In this document: positions 43,813 through 52,579 of the stretch, piece by piece
Numbering within the stretch: position 1 is the first letter of the stretch
Layout of the letters: each line of letters begins with the position of its first letter
Origin: Lachnospiraceae bacterium
Lineage (GTDB): Bacteria; Bacillota; Clostridia; Lachnospirales; Lachnospiraceae
NCBI GenBank assembly: GCA_900757145.1
Contig: CAAEMT010000039.1
Location: 62,001-126,000 of the forward strand
DNA length: 64,000 nt
Reading direction: 5' to 3'
The notes under the pieces: generated by a model
Told to the model about the DNA's origin: nothing
Databases searched by the model: none
The model's input: the letters and a program-made list of their open reading frames with translations, nothing else
Position numbers and translations under genes: made by a program

Positions 43813-44584
43813 CACTCAGCATAATATTTTGATTTCGGTAGTGATTCCGGCGTACTGCTGCGCGGGGACGATTTGTCAGGCGGTCGACTCGGCGCTTGTG
43901 CAAGATCAGCCGCTTGAGATCCTTGTCTTAAACGATCAGTCGCCGGATGCGCTTGACGATGTTATGAAACGATATGAGAATAATACGCAGGTGCGTTACC
44001 TGAAAAATGAAAAGAATATGGGAGCTGCCGCGACGAGAAACCGCGGCGTGTCACTTGCGCGCGGACAATACATTGCGTTTCTTGACGCAGATGACTGGTG
44101 GGAAAAAGACAAGCTTGCAAAGCAGCTTGCACGCATTGAAAAAGAAAACGCAGTACTGTGTTCAACAGGACGGGAGCTTGTAACGCCGGACGGACAGCTT
44201 ACGGGGCGAATCATCCCTGTCAGGGAGGAGATTACGTATCGTTCACTGCTGCGCCATAACTGCATCAACTGCTCGTCCGTGCTTGTGCGTACGCAGGCGG
44301 CGCGCGAATTTCCCATGTGTCATGAGGACAGTCATGAGGATTATATCGCATGGCTGGGAATCCTGAAAAAATACAAAAGAGCAGTGGCGGTCAATGAGCC
44401 GCTTCTCAAATACAGGCTGACCGGAAGCGGAAAATCAGGCAATAAGATAAAGTCCGCAAAAATGACTTACAAGGCATATCGGTATGCGGGCTTTTCGGCA
44501 GTAGGCGCAGCCTTTCATTTCGTCTCTTACGCTGCCAGCGGCGTGTGGAAATATGGCAGAGCGTATCTGGCTGCCAGAAGATAA
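43802..44584 (+). CDS. Family 2 glycosyltransferase
   Basis: A 260-residue GT-A fold enzyme. ISVVIPAYCCAGTI at the N-terminus, NDQSPD and the metal-binding FLDADDWWEKDK define the nucleotide-sugar site; the acceptor half has HEDYIAWLGIL, the ED-Y-type motif of GT2 enzymes with a probable catalytic Asp. The ATG at 43802 is preceded by AGAGAGGG; an earlier ATG at 43781 is possible. It overlaps the sugar transferase by 11 bases and probably adds the second sugar to the same lipid-linked chain. The acceptor and donor are unknown. Confidence 0.88.
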   Translation: MGNSTQHNILISVVIPAYCCAGTICQAVDSALVQDQPLEILVLNDQSPDALDDVMKRYENNTQVRYLKNEKNMGAAATRNRGVSLARGQYIAFLDADDWWEKDKLAKQLARIEKENAVLCSTGRELVTPDGQLTGRIIPVREEITYRSLLRHNCINCSSVLVRTQAAREFPMCHEDSHEDYIAWLGILKKYKRAVAVNEPLLKYRLTGSGKSGNKIKSAKMTYKAYRYAGFSAVGAAFHFVSYAASGVWKYGRAYLAARR

Positions 44585-44590
44585 ATCCGC

Positions 44591-44620
44591 TTGCGGGGCA
44601 GTTGGGACGTATGCTACAAT
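44591..44620 (+). promoter_or_regulatory. Probable promoter of the pyr operon
   Basis: TTGCGG (44591-44596), 18 bases, TACAAT (44615-44620). The leader to pyrF is only about 30 bases, too short for a PyrR attenuator. Confidence 0.5.
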
Positions 44621-44653
44621 GAATACAGAAATACGAAAACATGGAGGAAGATT

Positions 44654-45580
44654 ATGATTCAGAAATTGATCGCAAACATTAAAAAAACAAATGCACCGGT
44701 TGTTGTGGGACTGGACCCGATGATGGGATTCATTCCAGAGCATATCACAAAGAAAGCGTATACGGAATTTGGCGAGACGCTTGAAGGAGCTGCAGAGGCG
44801 GTATGGCAGTACAATAAGGCGATCATAGATGCGATTTATGACCTGATTCCGGCAGTGAAGCCGCAGATTGCCATGTATGAGCAGTTTGGACTTCCGGGAC
44901 TTGCGGTATTTAAGAAAACAGTGGATTACTGTAAGGAAAAGGGGCTTGTGGTGATCGGAGATATCAAGCGCGGAGACATCGGTTCTACATCCGCTGCGTA
45001 TGCGACGGCACATCTCGGAAAAGTGAAAGTGGGAGGCAGCATGATCACGCCGTTTGGTGAGGATTTTGCCACAGTAAATCCATATCTTGGAACAGACGGT
45101 ATAAAGCCGTTCATTGATGTGTGCAAAGAGGAAAAAACGGGACTTTTTATTCTCGTAAAGACATCGAATCCGTCAAGCGGAGAGTTTCAGGATCAGCTTG
45201 TAAACGGAAAGCCGCTGTATGAACTGGTAGGAGAGAAGGTTGCAGAATGGGCAGATTCCTTTATGGGAGAGGAGTACAGCTATATCGGAGCCGTTGTCGG
45301 AGCTACTTATCCTGAGATGGGAAAGGTGCTGCGCCGCGTGATGCCGAAATCGTTTATTCTTGTGCCGGGCTACGGCGCTCAGGGAGGCAAGGCAGAAGAC
45401 CTCGTTCATTATTTCAACGAGGACGGACTCGGAGCGATCGTAAATTCTTCAAGAGGGATCATCGCAGCATATAAGCAGGAGAAATATGCGTCGTTTGGCG
45501 CAGATAATTTTGCGCAGGCAAGCCGTCAGGCAGTGCTCGATATGATTGCGGATATAAACGGCGCTTTGCAGAATCGCTAG
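44654..45580 (+). CDS. pyrF: Orotidine-5'-phosphate decarboxylase (type 2)
   Basis: Last step of UMP synthesis. 308 residues, the long type 2 form found in Clostridia and actinobacteria. Substrate-binding VVVGLDPMMG near the N-terminus and the catalytic Lys-Asp network VIGDIKRGDIGSTS are present; the C-terminal phosphate loop is in VPGYGAQGGK and NSSRGI. ATG 44654 has GGAGGAAG upstream; the frame is open back to 44591 but passes through the promoter. First gene of pyrF-pyrK-pyrD-(AGE)-pyrE. Confidence 0.96.
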   Translation: MIQKLIANIKKTNAPVVVGLDPMMGFIPEHITKKAYTEFGETLEGAAEAVWQYNKAIIDAIYDLIPAVKPQIAMYEQFGLPGLAVFKKTVDYCKEKGLVVIGDIKRGDIGSTSAAYATAHLGKVKVGGSMITPFGEDFATVNPYLGTDGIKPFIDVCKEEKTGLFILVKTSNPSSGEFQDQLVNGKPLYELVGEKVAEWADSFMGEEYSYIGAVVGATYPEMGKVLRRVMPKSFILVPGYGAQGGKAEDLVHYFNEDGLGAIVNSSRGIIAAYKQEKYASFGADNFAQASRQAVLDMIADINGALQNR

Positions 45581-45601
45581 GCAAAAGGCAGGAGAAGAGA
45601 A

Positions 45602-46384
45602 ATGGCGGAAAAATTCAAAGAACAGGCGGCTATCCTCTCTCAGGAGGAGATCGCTGCCGGAATATTCAGTATGTGGCTTAAGACAGAGAAAATTGCAGAT
45701 GCCAGTGTTCCGGGGCAGTTTATTTCTGTATACAGTAGAGACTCAGGCAGGATGCTGCCGCGACCGATCAGTATTTGTGAGGTAGACAGAGAAAAGGGCG
45801 CAGTCAGGATCGTATACCGCGTTGCGGGAAAAGGAACGGATGAGTTTAGCAGATATCATGCAGGCGTGCGTCTGGAGATACTCGGCCCACTTGGAAACGG
45901 TTTTCCGATGGAACGCTGCCAAAAAGGGAAAAAAGCATTCCTGATCGGCGGCGGAATCGGGATTCCTCCGATGGTACAGCTTGCGAAAGAGCTTTCCGGA
46001 GAGGTACAGGTCATAGCAGGATACCGTGACAGTCAGCTTTTTCTGAAAGATGATCTGAAAGCTTACGGCGCATTTTATGCGGCGACAGAGGATGGAAGCA
46101 TCGGTACGAAGGGGAATGTGCTCGACTGTATCAGAGAAAATCATCTGGAAGCGGATGTGATCTATGCGTGCGGACCGACACCGATGCTGCGCGCGATCAA
46201 ATCATATGCGCAGGAAAACGGCATAGAGTGCTGGATCTCCATGGAAGAAAAAATGGCGTGCGGGATCGGCGCATGTCTGGCATGTGTGTGCAAATCAAAG
46301 GAGATCGATGATCACTCTAAGGTACATAATAAGCGCGTCTGCAAAGAGGGACCGGTATTTAATGCTCTGGATGTTGAGCTGTGA
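45602..46384 (+). CDS. pyrK: Dihydroorotate dehydrogenase B, electron-transfer subunit
   Basis: A 260-residue flavin/iron-sulfur reductase subunit that passes electrons from dihydroorotate (via PyrD) to NAD. FAD-binding RPISICEV, the NAD-binding FLIGGGIGIPPMVQLA and CGPTPML, and the 2Fe-2S cluster cysteines in MACGIGACLACVC plus a later Cys (RVCKEGPVF) are all present. 21 bases after pyrF and 41 before pyrD, so it is a normal member of the operon. Confidence 0.96.
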   Translation: MAEKFKEQAAILSQEEIAAGIFSMWLKTEKIADASVPGQFISVYSRDSGRMLPRPISICEVDREKGAVRIVYRVAGKGTDEFSRYHAGVRLEILGPLGNGFPMERCQKGKKAFLIGGGIGIPPMVQLAKELSGEVQVIAGYRDSQLFLKDDLKAYGAFYAATEDGSIGTKGNVLDCIRENHLEADVIYACGPTPMLRAIKSYAQENGIECWISMEEKMACGIGACLACVCKSKEIDDHSKVHNKRVCKEGPVFNALDVEL

Positions 46385-46425
46385 TGAAAAATACTTACAA
46401 TGGATGATAGATCAGGAGAGAGCCT

Positions 46426-47337
46426 ATGTGTAATATGAAAGTAAATATTGCCGGAGTAGAATTTGCGAATCCGGTCATGACAGCTTCGGGAACGTTCGGT
46501 TCAGGAATGGAATACAGTGATTTTGTAGACCTTTCCAGACTGGGCGCAGTGGTTACAAAGGGCGTGGCGAATGTGCCGTGGCCGGGAAATCCAACGCCCC
46601 GCATCGCAGAGATACGCGGAGGCATGATGAATGCGATCGGTCTGCAAAATCCGGGGGTAGATACGTTTTGTGAGCGTGATCTGCCGTTTCTGGAGAAGTA
46701 CGATACGAAGGTGATCGTTAATGTCTGCGGAAGGACGACAGAGGATTACTGTGAGGTGGCAGAGCGGCTGGGAGATGAAAAGCGGGTGGACATGCTTGAA
46801 ATCAATATATCCTGCCCCAACGTAAAACACGGTGGTATCGCCTTTGGACAGAATCCGGCTTCTGTCGAGGAGATCACGCGAGAGATCAAGCGTTATGCGA
46901 AGCAGCCTGTCATTATGAAGCTGAGCCCAAACGTGACAGACATCACGGAGATGGCGCGTGCGGCGCAGTCAGGCGGAGCGGACGCCATTTCGATGATCAA
47001 TACGCTTACCGGAATGAAGATCGATGTGGAACGAGGTACATTTGCGATCGCAAACAAGACAGGCGGTGTATCCGGTCCGGCAGTCCATCCGATCGCAGTG
47101 CGTATGGTATATGAGACGGCACAGGCAGTTTCTATTCCGATCATCGGAATGGGTGGAATCGCTTCCGCAGAGGATGCGCTGGAATTTATTCTGGCGGGTG
47201 CGACAGCAGTCGCAGTGGGTACTGCAAACTTCCGCAATCCGATGACAACGATCGAGGTGCTCGATGGGATCGGGGATTATATGACGCGTCACAAAGTAGA
47301 AAAACTCACAGATCTGGTCGGGGCAGTGCATGAATGA
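46426..47337 (+). CDS. pyrD: Dihydroorotate dehydrogenase B, catalytic subunit
   Basis: A 303-residue class 1B DHODH using FMN and NAD through PyrK. Markers: NPVMTASGTFGSG, NAIGLQNPGVD, EINISCPNVKHGG with the active-site Cys of class 1 (NISCPNV), KLSPNVTDI, and the FMN phosphate site GMGGIASAEDALE and AVAVGTANF. AGGAGAGAGCCT precedes ATG 46426; a second ATG lies three codons on. Downstream is an AGE-family gene 39 bases away. Confidence 0.96.
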   Translation: MCNMKVNIAGVEFANPVMTASGTFGSGMEYSDFVDLSRLGAVVTKGVANVPWPGNPTPRIAEIRGGMMNAIGLQNPGVDTFCERDLPFLEKYDTKVIVNVCGRTTEDYCEVAERLGDEKRVDMLEINISCPNVKHGGIAFGQNPASVEEITREIKRYAKQPVIMKLSPNVTDITEMARAAQSGGADAISMINTLTGMKIDVERGTFAIANKTGGVSGPAVHPIAVRMVYETAQAVSIPIIGMGGIASAEDALEFILAGATAVAVGTANFRNPMTTIEVLDGIGDYMTRHKVEKLTDLVGAVHE

Positions 47338-47376
47338 TAAAAGACGGCAGGATAAAACAGAAAAAGGAGAATTAGC

Positions 47377-48615
47377 ATGGACAAAAAGTATTTGATCGAT
47401 ACAGAAGAAAATAGAAGATTTTTGCAGGATGCAAGAAACGCACTGCTTAGCTTTGGACATCAGTTCCCGGCGCCGGGCGGAAGCTCCTATTATCTCGGAG
47501 ATGACGGTACGCCGTGGAAAGAGCGCAATCGTGAGACGTGGGTAACATGCCGTATGGCACACGTATACAGCATCGGCTCTTTTCTCGGACATGAAGGCAG
47601 TGAGGCGCTTGTAGACGCGGCACTTCGCGGACTTCATGGTGAGCTGAGCGACAAAGAAAACGGCGGATGGTATGCCGGCTTGACAAAAGACGATGAGATT
47701 CTCCCGACAAAGCAGTGTTATGCGCATGCCTTTGTTATTCTGGCTGCGACATCAGCCCTGCTTGCAGGAAGAGAGGGAGCGAAGGAACTCCTTGATGAGG
47801 CACTAAAACTGTATGATCTGCGCTTTTGGAATGAGGAGGAAGGACTTTCCTGCGACACATGGAATACGGAGTTTACGCAGCTTGATGATTACCGCGGGCT
47901 GAATGCGAATATGCATACAGTAGAGGCTTTCCTGGCAGCGGCTGATGTTGCGGAGGATGAGAAATACCGCGTAAGAGCCGGACGTATCATTGATAGCGTG
48001 CTTGGATGGGCAGAAGCGAACAGCTGGAGGATCCCGGAACACTTTACGAAGGACTGGGAGGCAGATCTTGAGTGTAATAAGAGCAAGCCGGACGATCCGT
48101 TCAAGCCGTACGGCGCTACTCCGGGACACGGGATTGAATGGTCGAGACTGATCACACAGTGGGCGCTTTCTACTTATAAGGATGATAAGGAGGGCGCTGC
48201 CAGATATATCGAAGCGGCAGAGAATCTCTATAACCGCGCCGTGGCAGATGCATGGAATGCAGACGGAGCAAAAGGTATCGTCTATACGACAGACTGGGAA
48301 GGCAATCCGGTTGTACATGACCGTATGCACTGGACGCTGGCAGAGGCGATCAATACATCAGCCGTTCTTTTCCGTGTGACAGGAAAAGAAAAGTATGCGC
48401 AGGACTACGCGCAGTTTATGCAGTATCTCGATGAGACAGTGATGGATCACGTAAACGGCTCATGGTTCCATCAGCTTGACAGAGAAAATCATGTGATCGG
48501 AACAGTATGGCCGGGCAAGTCTGATATTTATCATGCGCTTCAGGCTACACTGATCCCGTACTATGCGGCAGATACATCGATTGCGCTGGCTGTAAAGAAA
48601 GGAATGACGGTTTAA
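47377..48615 (+). CDS. AGE-family sugar epimerase/isomerase
   Basis: A 412-residue (alpha/alpha)6-barrel enzyme of the N-acylglucosamine 2-epimerase superfamily. Relatives isomerise aldoses and ketoses (mannose isomerase, cellobiose 2-epimerase, YihS sulfoquinovose isomerase). The barrel contains the conserved His and Arg environment: TWVTCRMAHVYSIG, FLGHEGSE, NANMHTVEAFLA, PGHGIEWSRL and RMHWTLAEAINTSAVL; the MHTVEAF and PGHGIEW elements carry the probable catalytic His pair. AAAAAGGAG precedes the ATG. It lies inside the pyr operon between pyrD and pyrE, with no obvious pyrimidine role. Which sugar it uses is unknown. Confidence 0.88.
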   Translation: MDKKYLIDTEENRRFLQDARNALLSFGHQFPAPGGSSYYLGDDGTPWKERNRETWVTCRMAHVYSIGSFLGHEGSEALVDAALRGLHGELSDKENGGWYAGLTKDDEILPTKQCYAHAFVILAATSALLAGREGAKELLDEALKLYDLRFWNEEEGLSCDTWNTEFTQLDDYRGLNANMHTVEAFLAAADVAEDEKYRVRAGRIIDSVLGWAEANSWRIPEHFTKDWEADLECNKSKPDDPFKPYGATPGHGIEWSRLITQWALSTYKDDKEGAARYIEAAENLYNRAVADAWNADGAKGIVYTTDWEGNPVVHDRMHWTLAEAINTSAVLFRVTGKEKYAQDYAQFMQYLDETVMDHVNGSWFHQLDRENHVIGTVWPGKSDIYHALQATLIPYYAADTSIALAVKKGMTV

Positions 48616-48700
48616 GCTGAAATGTGCTGCGGCTGTTCTGGTATGGGACAGCCGCAAAGAAGCGGTGAGATATGCGTATAAATAAAGGAGAATATAGATA

Positions 48701-49378
48701 ATGGAAAGTTATAAGCAGGAATTTATTGAGTTTATGGTAGAGAGCGACGTGCTCAAATTCGGCGAGTTCACTTTAAAGAGCGGAAGAAAATCTCCGTTTT
48801 TTATGAATGCGGGCGCATATGTGACAGGTTCGCAGCTTAAGAGACTGGGAGAATATTACGCTAAGGCAATCCATGATGCATACGGCGATGACTTTGACGT
48901 ATTGTTCGGACCGGCATATAAAGGTATCCCGCTTGCAGTCGTGACAGCGATCGCATACAGCGAGCTGTATGGCAAAGAGGTGCGGTATTGCTCTGACCGC
49001 AAGGAGGAGAAGGATCACGGTGCAGACAAGGGCAGCTTCCTTGGCAGCAAGCTGCGAGACGGCGACCGCGTCATTATGATCGAGGATGTCACTACATCGG
49101 GTAAATCTATGGAGGAGACGGTGCCGAAGGTAAAAGGGGCTGCAGACGTGAAAATTGTCGGCCTGATGGTGTCTCTGAACCGTATGGAAGTCGGAAAAGG
49201 CGGCAAAAAGTGTGCACTGGATGAGGTAAAGGATCTGTATGGCTTTGAGACAAATGCGATCGTGACGATGGAGGAGGTAGTGGAATACCTTTACAACAGA
49301 ACTTGTCAGGGAAAGATTGTGATCGATGATGCAATGAAAGCTGCGATCGATGAATATTATAAGCAGTACGGCGCATAA
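48701..49378 (+). CDS. pyrE: Orotate phosphoribosyltransferase
   Basis: Converts orotate and PRPP to OMP. 225 residues, with FTLKSGRKSPFFMNAG at the N-terminus, GPAYKGIPLAV and the PRPP loop VIMIEDVTTSGKSMEET. It is about 15 residues longer than the Bacillus enzyme and similar to the clostridial form. AAAGGAG lies upstream. Last pyr gene here; carAB, pyrB and pyrC must be elsewhere. Confidence 0.96.
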   Translation: MESYKQEFIEFMVESDVLKFGEFTLKSGRKSPFFMNAGAYVTGSQLKRLGEYYAKAIHDAYGDDFDVLFGPAYKGIPLAVVTAIAYSELYGKEVRYCSDRKEEKDHGADKGSFLGSKLRDGDRVIMIEDVTTSGKSMEETVPKVKGAADVKIVGLMVSLNRMEVGKGGKKCALDEVKDLYGFETNAIVTMEEVVEYLYNRTCQGKIVIDDAMKAAIDEYYKQYGA

Positions 49379-49397
49379 TTTTATGTGGAGGGATTGT

Positions 49398-49550
49398 ATG
49401 AACGAAAAAATATTCAAAACAATGTCAGGCGCAGGGATCATGAGCCTTGTGATCGGGATCGTTACGATCGTGACAGGGATCTCTGCCGGAGTGCTTTTAG
49501 TGATCAGCGGAGCAAAATTGATAAAAAGCAAGACGGATTTGATGATCTGA
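49398..49550 (+). CDS. Small membrane protein of unknown function
   Basis: A 50-residue protein: short basic N-terminus (MNEKIFK), one long hydrophobic stretch (about residues 10-40, GAGIMSLVIGIVTIVTGISA then GVLLVIS) that can form one or two helices, and a charged tail. GGAGGG sits five bases before the ATG and the stop overlaps the next gene start (TGATG), which supports it as a real coupled gene. No function is known to me. Confidence 0.65.
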   Translation: MNEKIFKTMSGAGIMSLVIGIVTIVTGISAGVLLVISGAKLIKSKTDLMI

Positions 49551-50011
49551 TGGCAGCAGCAGTCAGAAAAGGAATTAAAATATCGGGGGCGTGCCTGTTT
49601 CTGATCTACATGGTATGCCTCGTTTACTTTCTGTTTTTTGCAGAAGAGTATGGACGCAGGGCGGGAGTCTCATATGACTGGAATATTGAGCCGTTTCGTG
49701 AGATCAGAAGATTCTGGGACTACAGGGAGATACTGGGGTTTCGCGCAGTGTTTCTCAATCTTGCGGGAAATGTGATTGGTTTTATGCCGTTTGGAGCATT
49801 GCTCCCGGTCATGGCAAGGGGTGCGCGCAGGGCATGGAAAACCACGATTCTTGGCCTTGAGGTGAGTGTGCTGATCGAGGTTTCGCAGTTCTTTTTTCAG
49901 GTGGGCAGCTTCGATGTAGATGATATGATACTCAATACGCTTGGCGCCTTACTCGGTTACGCGCTCTTTTGGATCGTGAGCAGATGTTATCTGAAACTGG
50001 AAGCGCGATAG
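49550..50011 (+). CDS. VanZ-family membrane protein
   Basis: A 153-residue protein with four hydrophobic helices. The VanZ landmarks are NLAGNVIGFMPFGALLP near the second helix and EVSQFFFQVGSFDVDDMILNTLGALLGY towards the end. VanZ itself confers low-level teicoplanin resistance; most relatives have no known role. The ATG at 49550 overlaps the stop of the preceding small gene by one base; a longer frame to 49385 is a shadow of that gene. Confidence 0.85.
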   Translation: MAAAVRKGIKISGACLFLIYMVCLVYFLFFAEEYGRRAGVSYDWNIEPFREIRRFWDYREILGFRAVFLNLAGNVIGFMPFGALLPVMARGARRAWKTTILGLEVSVLIEVSQFFFQVGSFDVDDMILNTLGALLGYALFWIVSRCYLKLEAR

Positions 50012-50032
50012 TACAAATAGTAGGAGGCAATT

Positions 50033-50356
50033 ATGGCAAAACGACAGTCTTATTCGTTTGTCGAGAAAAAATATTCATCGAACAGTATTGCATCGGCAGT
50101 GCTTAGTACAGCTTCTGTTCTGATTTTAATGCTGCTTCTTTTTTTGTCTTTTATTATGAAAGGCAGTTTGGGTGCATGGATAGGTGCTTTTGGATTTACA
50201 GGTATAGTAATGGCTTTTGCAGGGATTCGATATGGATTTATCGGGTTCAAGGATGAGTGTAAATCGTATTTTTGCAGTAAGCTTGGGACGATACTGGGTA
50301 CAGTGGCGATTGCAGGCTGGTTCTTCGTTGTTTGCATTGGACTTGTAAATCTATAA
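50033..50356 (+). CDS. Small membrane protein (DUF6142-like)
   Basis: A 107-residue protein with a short polar N-terminus (KRQSYSFVEKKYSS) and three hydrophobic helices (about residues 20-42, 46-68 and 82-105). It fits an uncharacterised family common in Lachnospiraceae; the family name is from memory and is not certain. AGTAGGAGG lies before the ATG. 21 bases after the VanZ-like gene and 28 before the aminopeptidase, so the four genes look like one unit. Confidence 0.65.
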   Translation: MAKRQSYSFVEKKYSSNSIASAVLSTASVLILMLLLFLSFIMKGSLGAWIGAFGFTGIVMAFAGIRYGFIGFKDECKSYFCSKLGTILGTVAIAGWFFVVCIGLVNL

Positions 50357-50384
50357 AATTGAACATTTAAACGGGAGGAATATC

Positions 50385-52445
50385 ATGGAAGAAAAGAACG
50401 AGGATTATTTGAAGGAGCGGTACGTTCTCGCTATGGAGCGGATTCACAGAATCTGCGAAGAAGAGACGGTTCCCGCGCCTTTTTGTGTTTTTTTTGGCAG
50501 GACTGCACAATTTCTTGTGCAGATGGAAGAGCTGAAGCGCGTAATCGATTCAGGGGAGGCAGATGCCTATACGCTTTGCCAGTGGCAGGAGCTAAATGAG
50601 GCGCTGTATTATGACATCCTTCCGGAGCAGTATGAGACGAGCTTCGGCAATCCTGCGTATGCGGTGGCTCAGCTTGGAGAGGTGCACGGGCGTATTTTAA
50701 GCTTTTTATACACAGAGCTTCGAGGACTGATCGTCTATATTTTTGAAAAGCGTCTGGAAGAGACAGTTATTCTTTTGGAGTTGTTTATAGAGGTATATAA
50801 TTGTTTTGAGCAGGAGGAGCTGCCGGAGTATAAGGAGATCCAACAGATCATATACTGGTTTGTCAGCGATTACAGCGATCTCTTTGTGACGTACCACACG
50901 CGGGAGGTAACGGATCCGTCACTTGATTTTGCAACGCGTATCGTGATGGATTCTGATCTTACCGATCTGCGGTATCTGTACCGGTATGGCGAGTATGTAT
51001 CAGAAAACGAGATCAGGATGGCATCCTTCTTAAATACTCTTTCAGAGGAAGATATTGCCGCCATGGCAGATACATATACGGAAGGGTACCGGATAGGCTT
51101 TGAGGTCAGCGGCAAGGATATTTCTATCAAGAGATCGGTAAATATCCGCTACTGTCTCGGTTTTGAGCGGATGATACGAAAAGCGATCGAAAATTTCAAA
51201 GAGATAGGACTGGATCCTGTAATTTACCGCGCGGCAGTGTCTACGGTGAACAAGCATCAGCATATGAGAATCGGATATACAGGCGCTGTACCGAATAAGC
51301 AGTTTGATTATGATCACAGAGCGGATGAGGCAATTTATCTTGATAAAAAATTTATAGAACGTAAGCTTGGCGTGATGCGTACGGCGTGCGAGACGTACAG
51401 AGCTCTTGGAAAGGTACATGGCGGTCCTGCTGTCGTTGAGATATTCGGTGAGAAGCCGTTTGTGCCAAAGAATACGCCGGAAGCATACCATCTTTCTGAG
51501 AAGCAGCAGAAGCTTTCTGTTGCCGCAGCAAACGAGGCGGCGCAGATTACGAATCAGTATATAATAGGAAGAGAGAGAAGCTTTACGATCATCGCATTTC
51601 CGGTGCCGGAGATCGGTGCGCAGTTTGACGAGATCTTCCGCGAGACAGTAAAGATCAATACGCTGGATTATGCGCTGTACCGCGATATGCAGCAGGTGAT
51701 CATTGATGCTCTCGATCAGGGAACTGCCGTTCATATCAAGGGGAAAGATGGAAATCAGACAGATCTGACGGTAGCGCTTCATACTTTGCGTGATCCAAAG
51801 AAAGAGACACTGTTTGAAAACTGTGTCGCAGACGTAAATATTCCGGTAGGCGAAGTATTCACATCTCCGAAACTTGCAGGGACGAATGGGCGGCTCCATG
51901 TGAAACAGGTATACCTTGGAGAGCTGAATTATGAGGATCTGACAATTGATTTCGAGGATGGTATAATCAGAGAGTATATGTGTGCGAATTTCAAAGAGCC
52001 TGAAACGAACAGGGCGTATATCCATGAGAACGTGCTGTTCCATCATGACAGCCTTCCGCTTGGCGAATTTGCGATCGGTACAAACACGACGGCATACCGC
52101 ATGGCAAAGCATTATCAGATTGCGGATAAGCTTCCGATCCTGATCGCGGAGAAAATGGGACCGCACTTTGCTGTGGGCGATACGTGCTATAGCTGGCAGG
52201 AGGATACTCCGGTCTACAATCCGAACGGAAAAGAGATCATCGCGCGTGACAATGAGGTGTCGCTGCTTCGCAGGGAGGATCCTGCAAAAGCATATTTCGG
52301 ATGTCATACGGATATCACGATCCCGTATGAGGAGCTGGGCAGTATCGAGGTGATCCGACAGGACGGCAGCCGCATTCCTGTTATTTGGGACGGCAGATTC
52401 GTACTTTCCGGACTGGAACCGCTCAATGAGCCTCTTGATCTTTGA
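50385..52445 (+). CDS. M29-type aminopeptidase-like protein with extra N-terminal domain
   Basis: A 686-residue protein whose second half fits the M29 metallo-aminopeptidase family: GEVFTSPKLAGTNG near residue 490, GEFAIGTNTTAY near 555, then an AEKMGPHFAVGDTCYS segment and CHTDITIPY near 640, which supply the Glu, His and Asp metal ligands. Known M29 enzymes have about 410 residues; here about 270 additional residues form an all-helical, Glu-rich N-terminal domain that I do not recognise. No signal peptide. CGGGAGG precedes the ATG. Peptide turnover in the cytoplasm is the likely role. Confidence 0.75.
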   Translation: MEEKNEDYLKERYVLAMERIHRICEEETVPAPFCVFFGRTAQFLVQMEELKRVIDSGEADAYTLCQWQELNEALYYDILPEQYETSFGNPAYAVAQLGEVHGRILSFLYTELRGLIVYIFEKRLEETVILLELFIEVYNCFEQEELPEYKEIQQIIYWFVSDYSDLFVTYHTREVTDPSLDFATRIVMDSDLTDLRYLYRYGEYVSENEIRMASFLNTLSEEDIAAMADTYTEGYRIGFEVSGKDISIKRSVNIRYCLGFERMIRKAIENFKEIGLDPVIYRAAVSTVNKHQHMRIGYTGAVPNKQFDYDHRADEAIYLDKKFIERKLGVMRTACETYRALGKVHGGPAVVEIFGEKPFVPKNTPEAYHLSEKQQKLSVAAANEAAQITNQYIIGRERSFTIIAFPVPEIGAQFDEIFRETVKINTLDYALYRDMQQVIIDALDQGTAVHIKGKDGNQTDLTVALHTLRDPKKETLFENCVADVNIPVGEVFTSPKLAGTNGRLHVKQVYLGELNYEDLTIDFEDGIIREYMCANFKEPETNRAYIHENVLFHHDSLPLGEFAIGTNTTAYRMAKHYQIADKLPILIAEKMGPHFAVGDTCYSWQEDTPVYNPNGKEIIARDNEVSLLRREDPAKAYFGCHTDITIPYEELGSIEVIRQDGSRIPVIWDGRFVLSGLEPLNEPLDL

Positions 52446-52490
52446 CACAGGGAGCGTATATCTTCCTGCGTCAGAAAATGTATCTTCCCA

Positions 52491-52519
52491 TTGACAACGC
52501 AGGAATTAGTGGGTAGAAT
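52491..52519 (+). promoter_or_regulatory. Promoter of the pur operon
   Basis: TTGACA (52491-52496), 17 bases, TAGAAT (52514-52519), 61 bases before purE. The leader is too short for a purine riboswitch. Confidence 0.8.
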
Positions 52520-52579
52520 TTAAAAGCAGCATGAAAAGAACTTTTTTATACGTGCAAAAGAAGAAAAGGAGAAAATACT

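Noticed and set aside
44585..44653. PyrR-type attenuator before pyrF
   Set aside because: The leader is about 30 bases, with no terminator hairpin or PyrR-binding loop.
51042..52448. 468-codon antisense frame over the M29-type gene
   Set aside because: No ribosome-binding site or recognisable domain; it is the complement of a well-conserved coding sequence.
52446..52579. Purine riboswitch before purE
   Set aside because: The leader after the promoter is about 55 bases and lacks the conserved purine-riboswitch loops.
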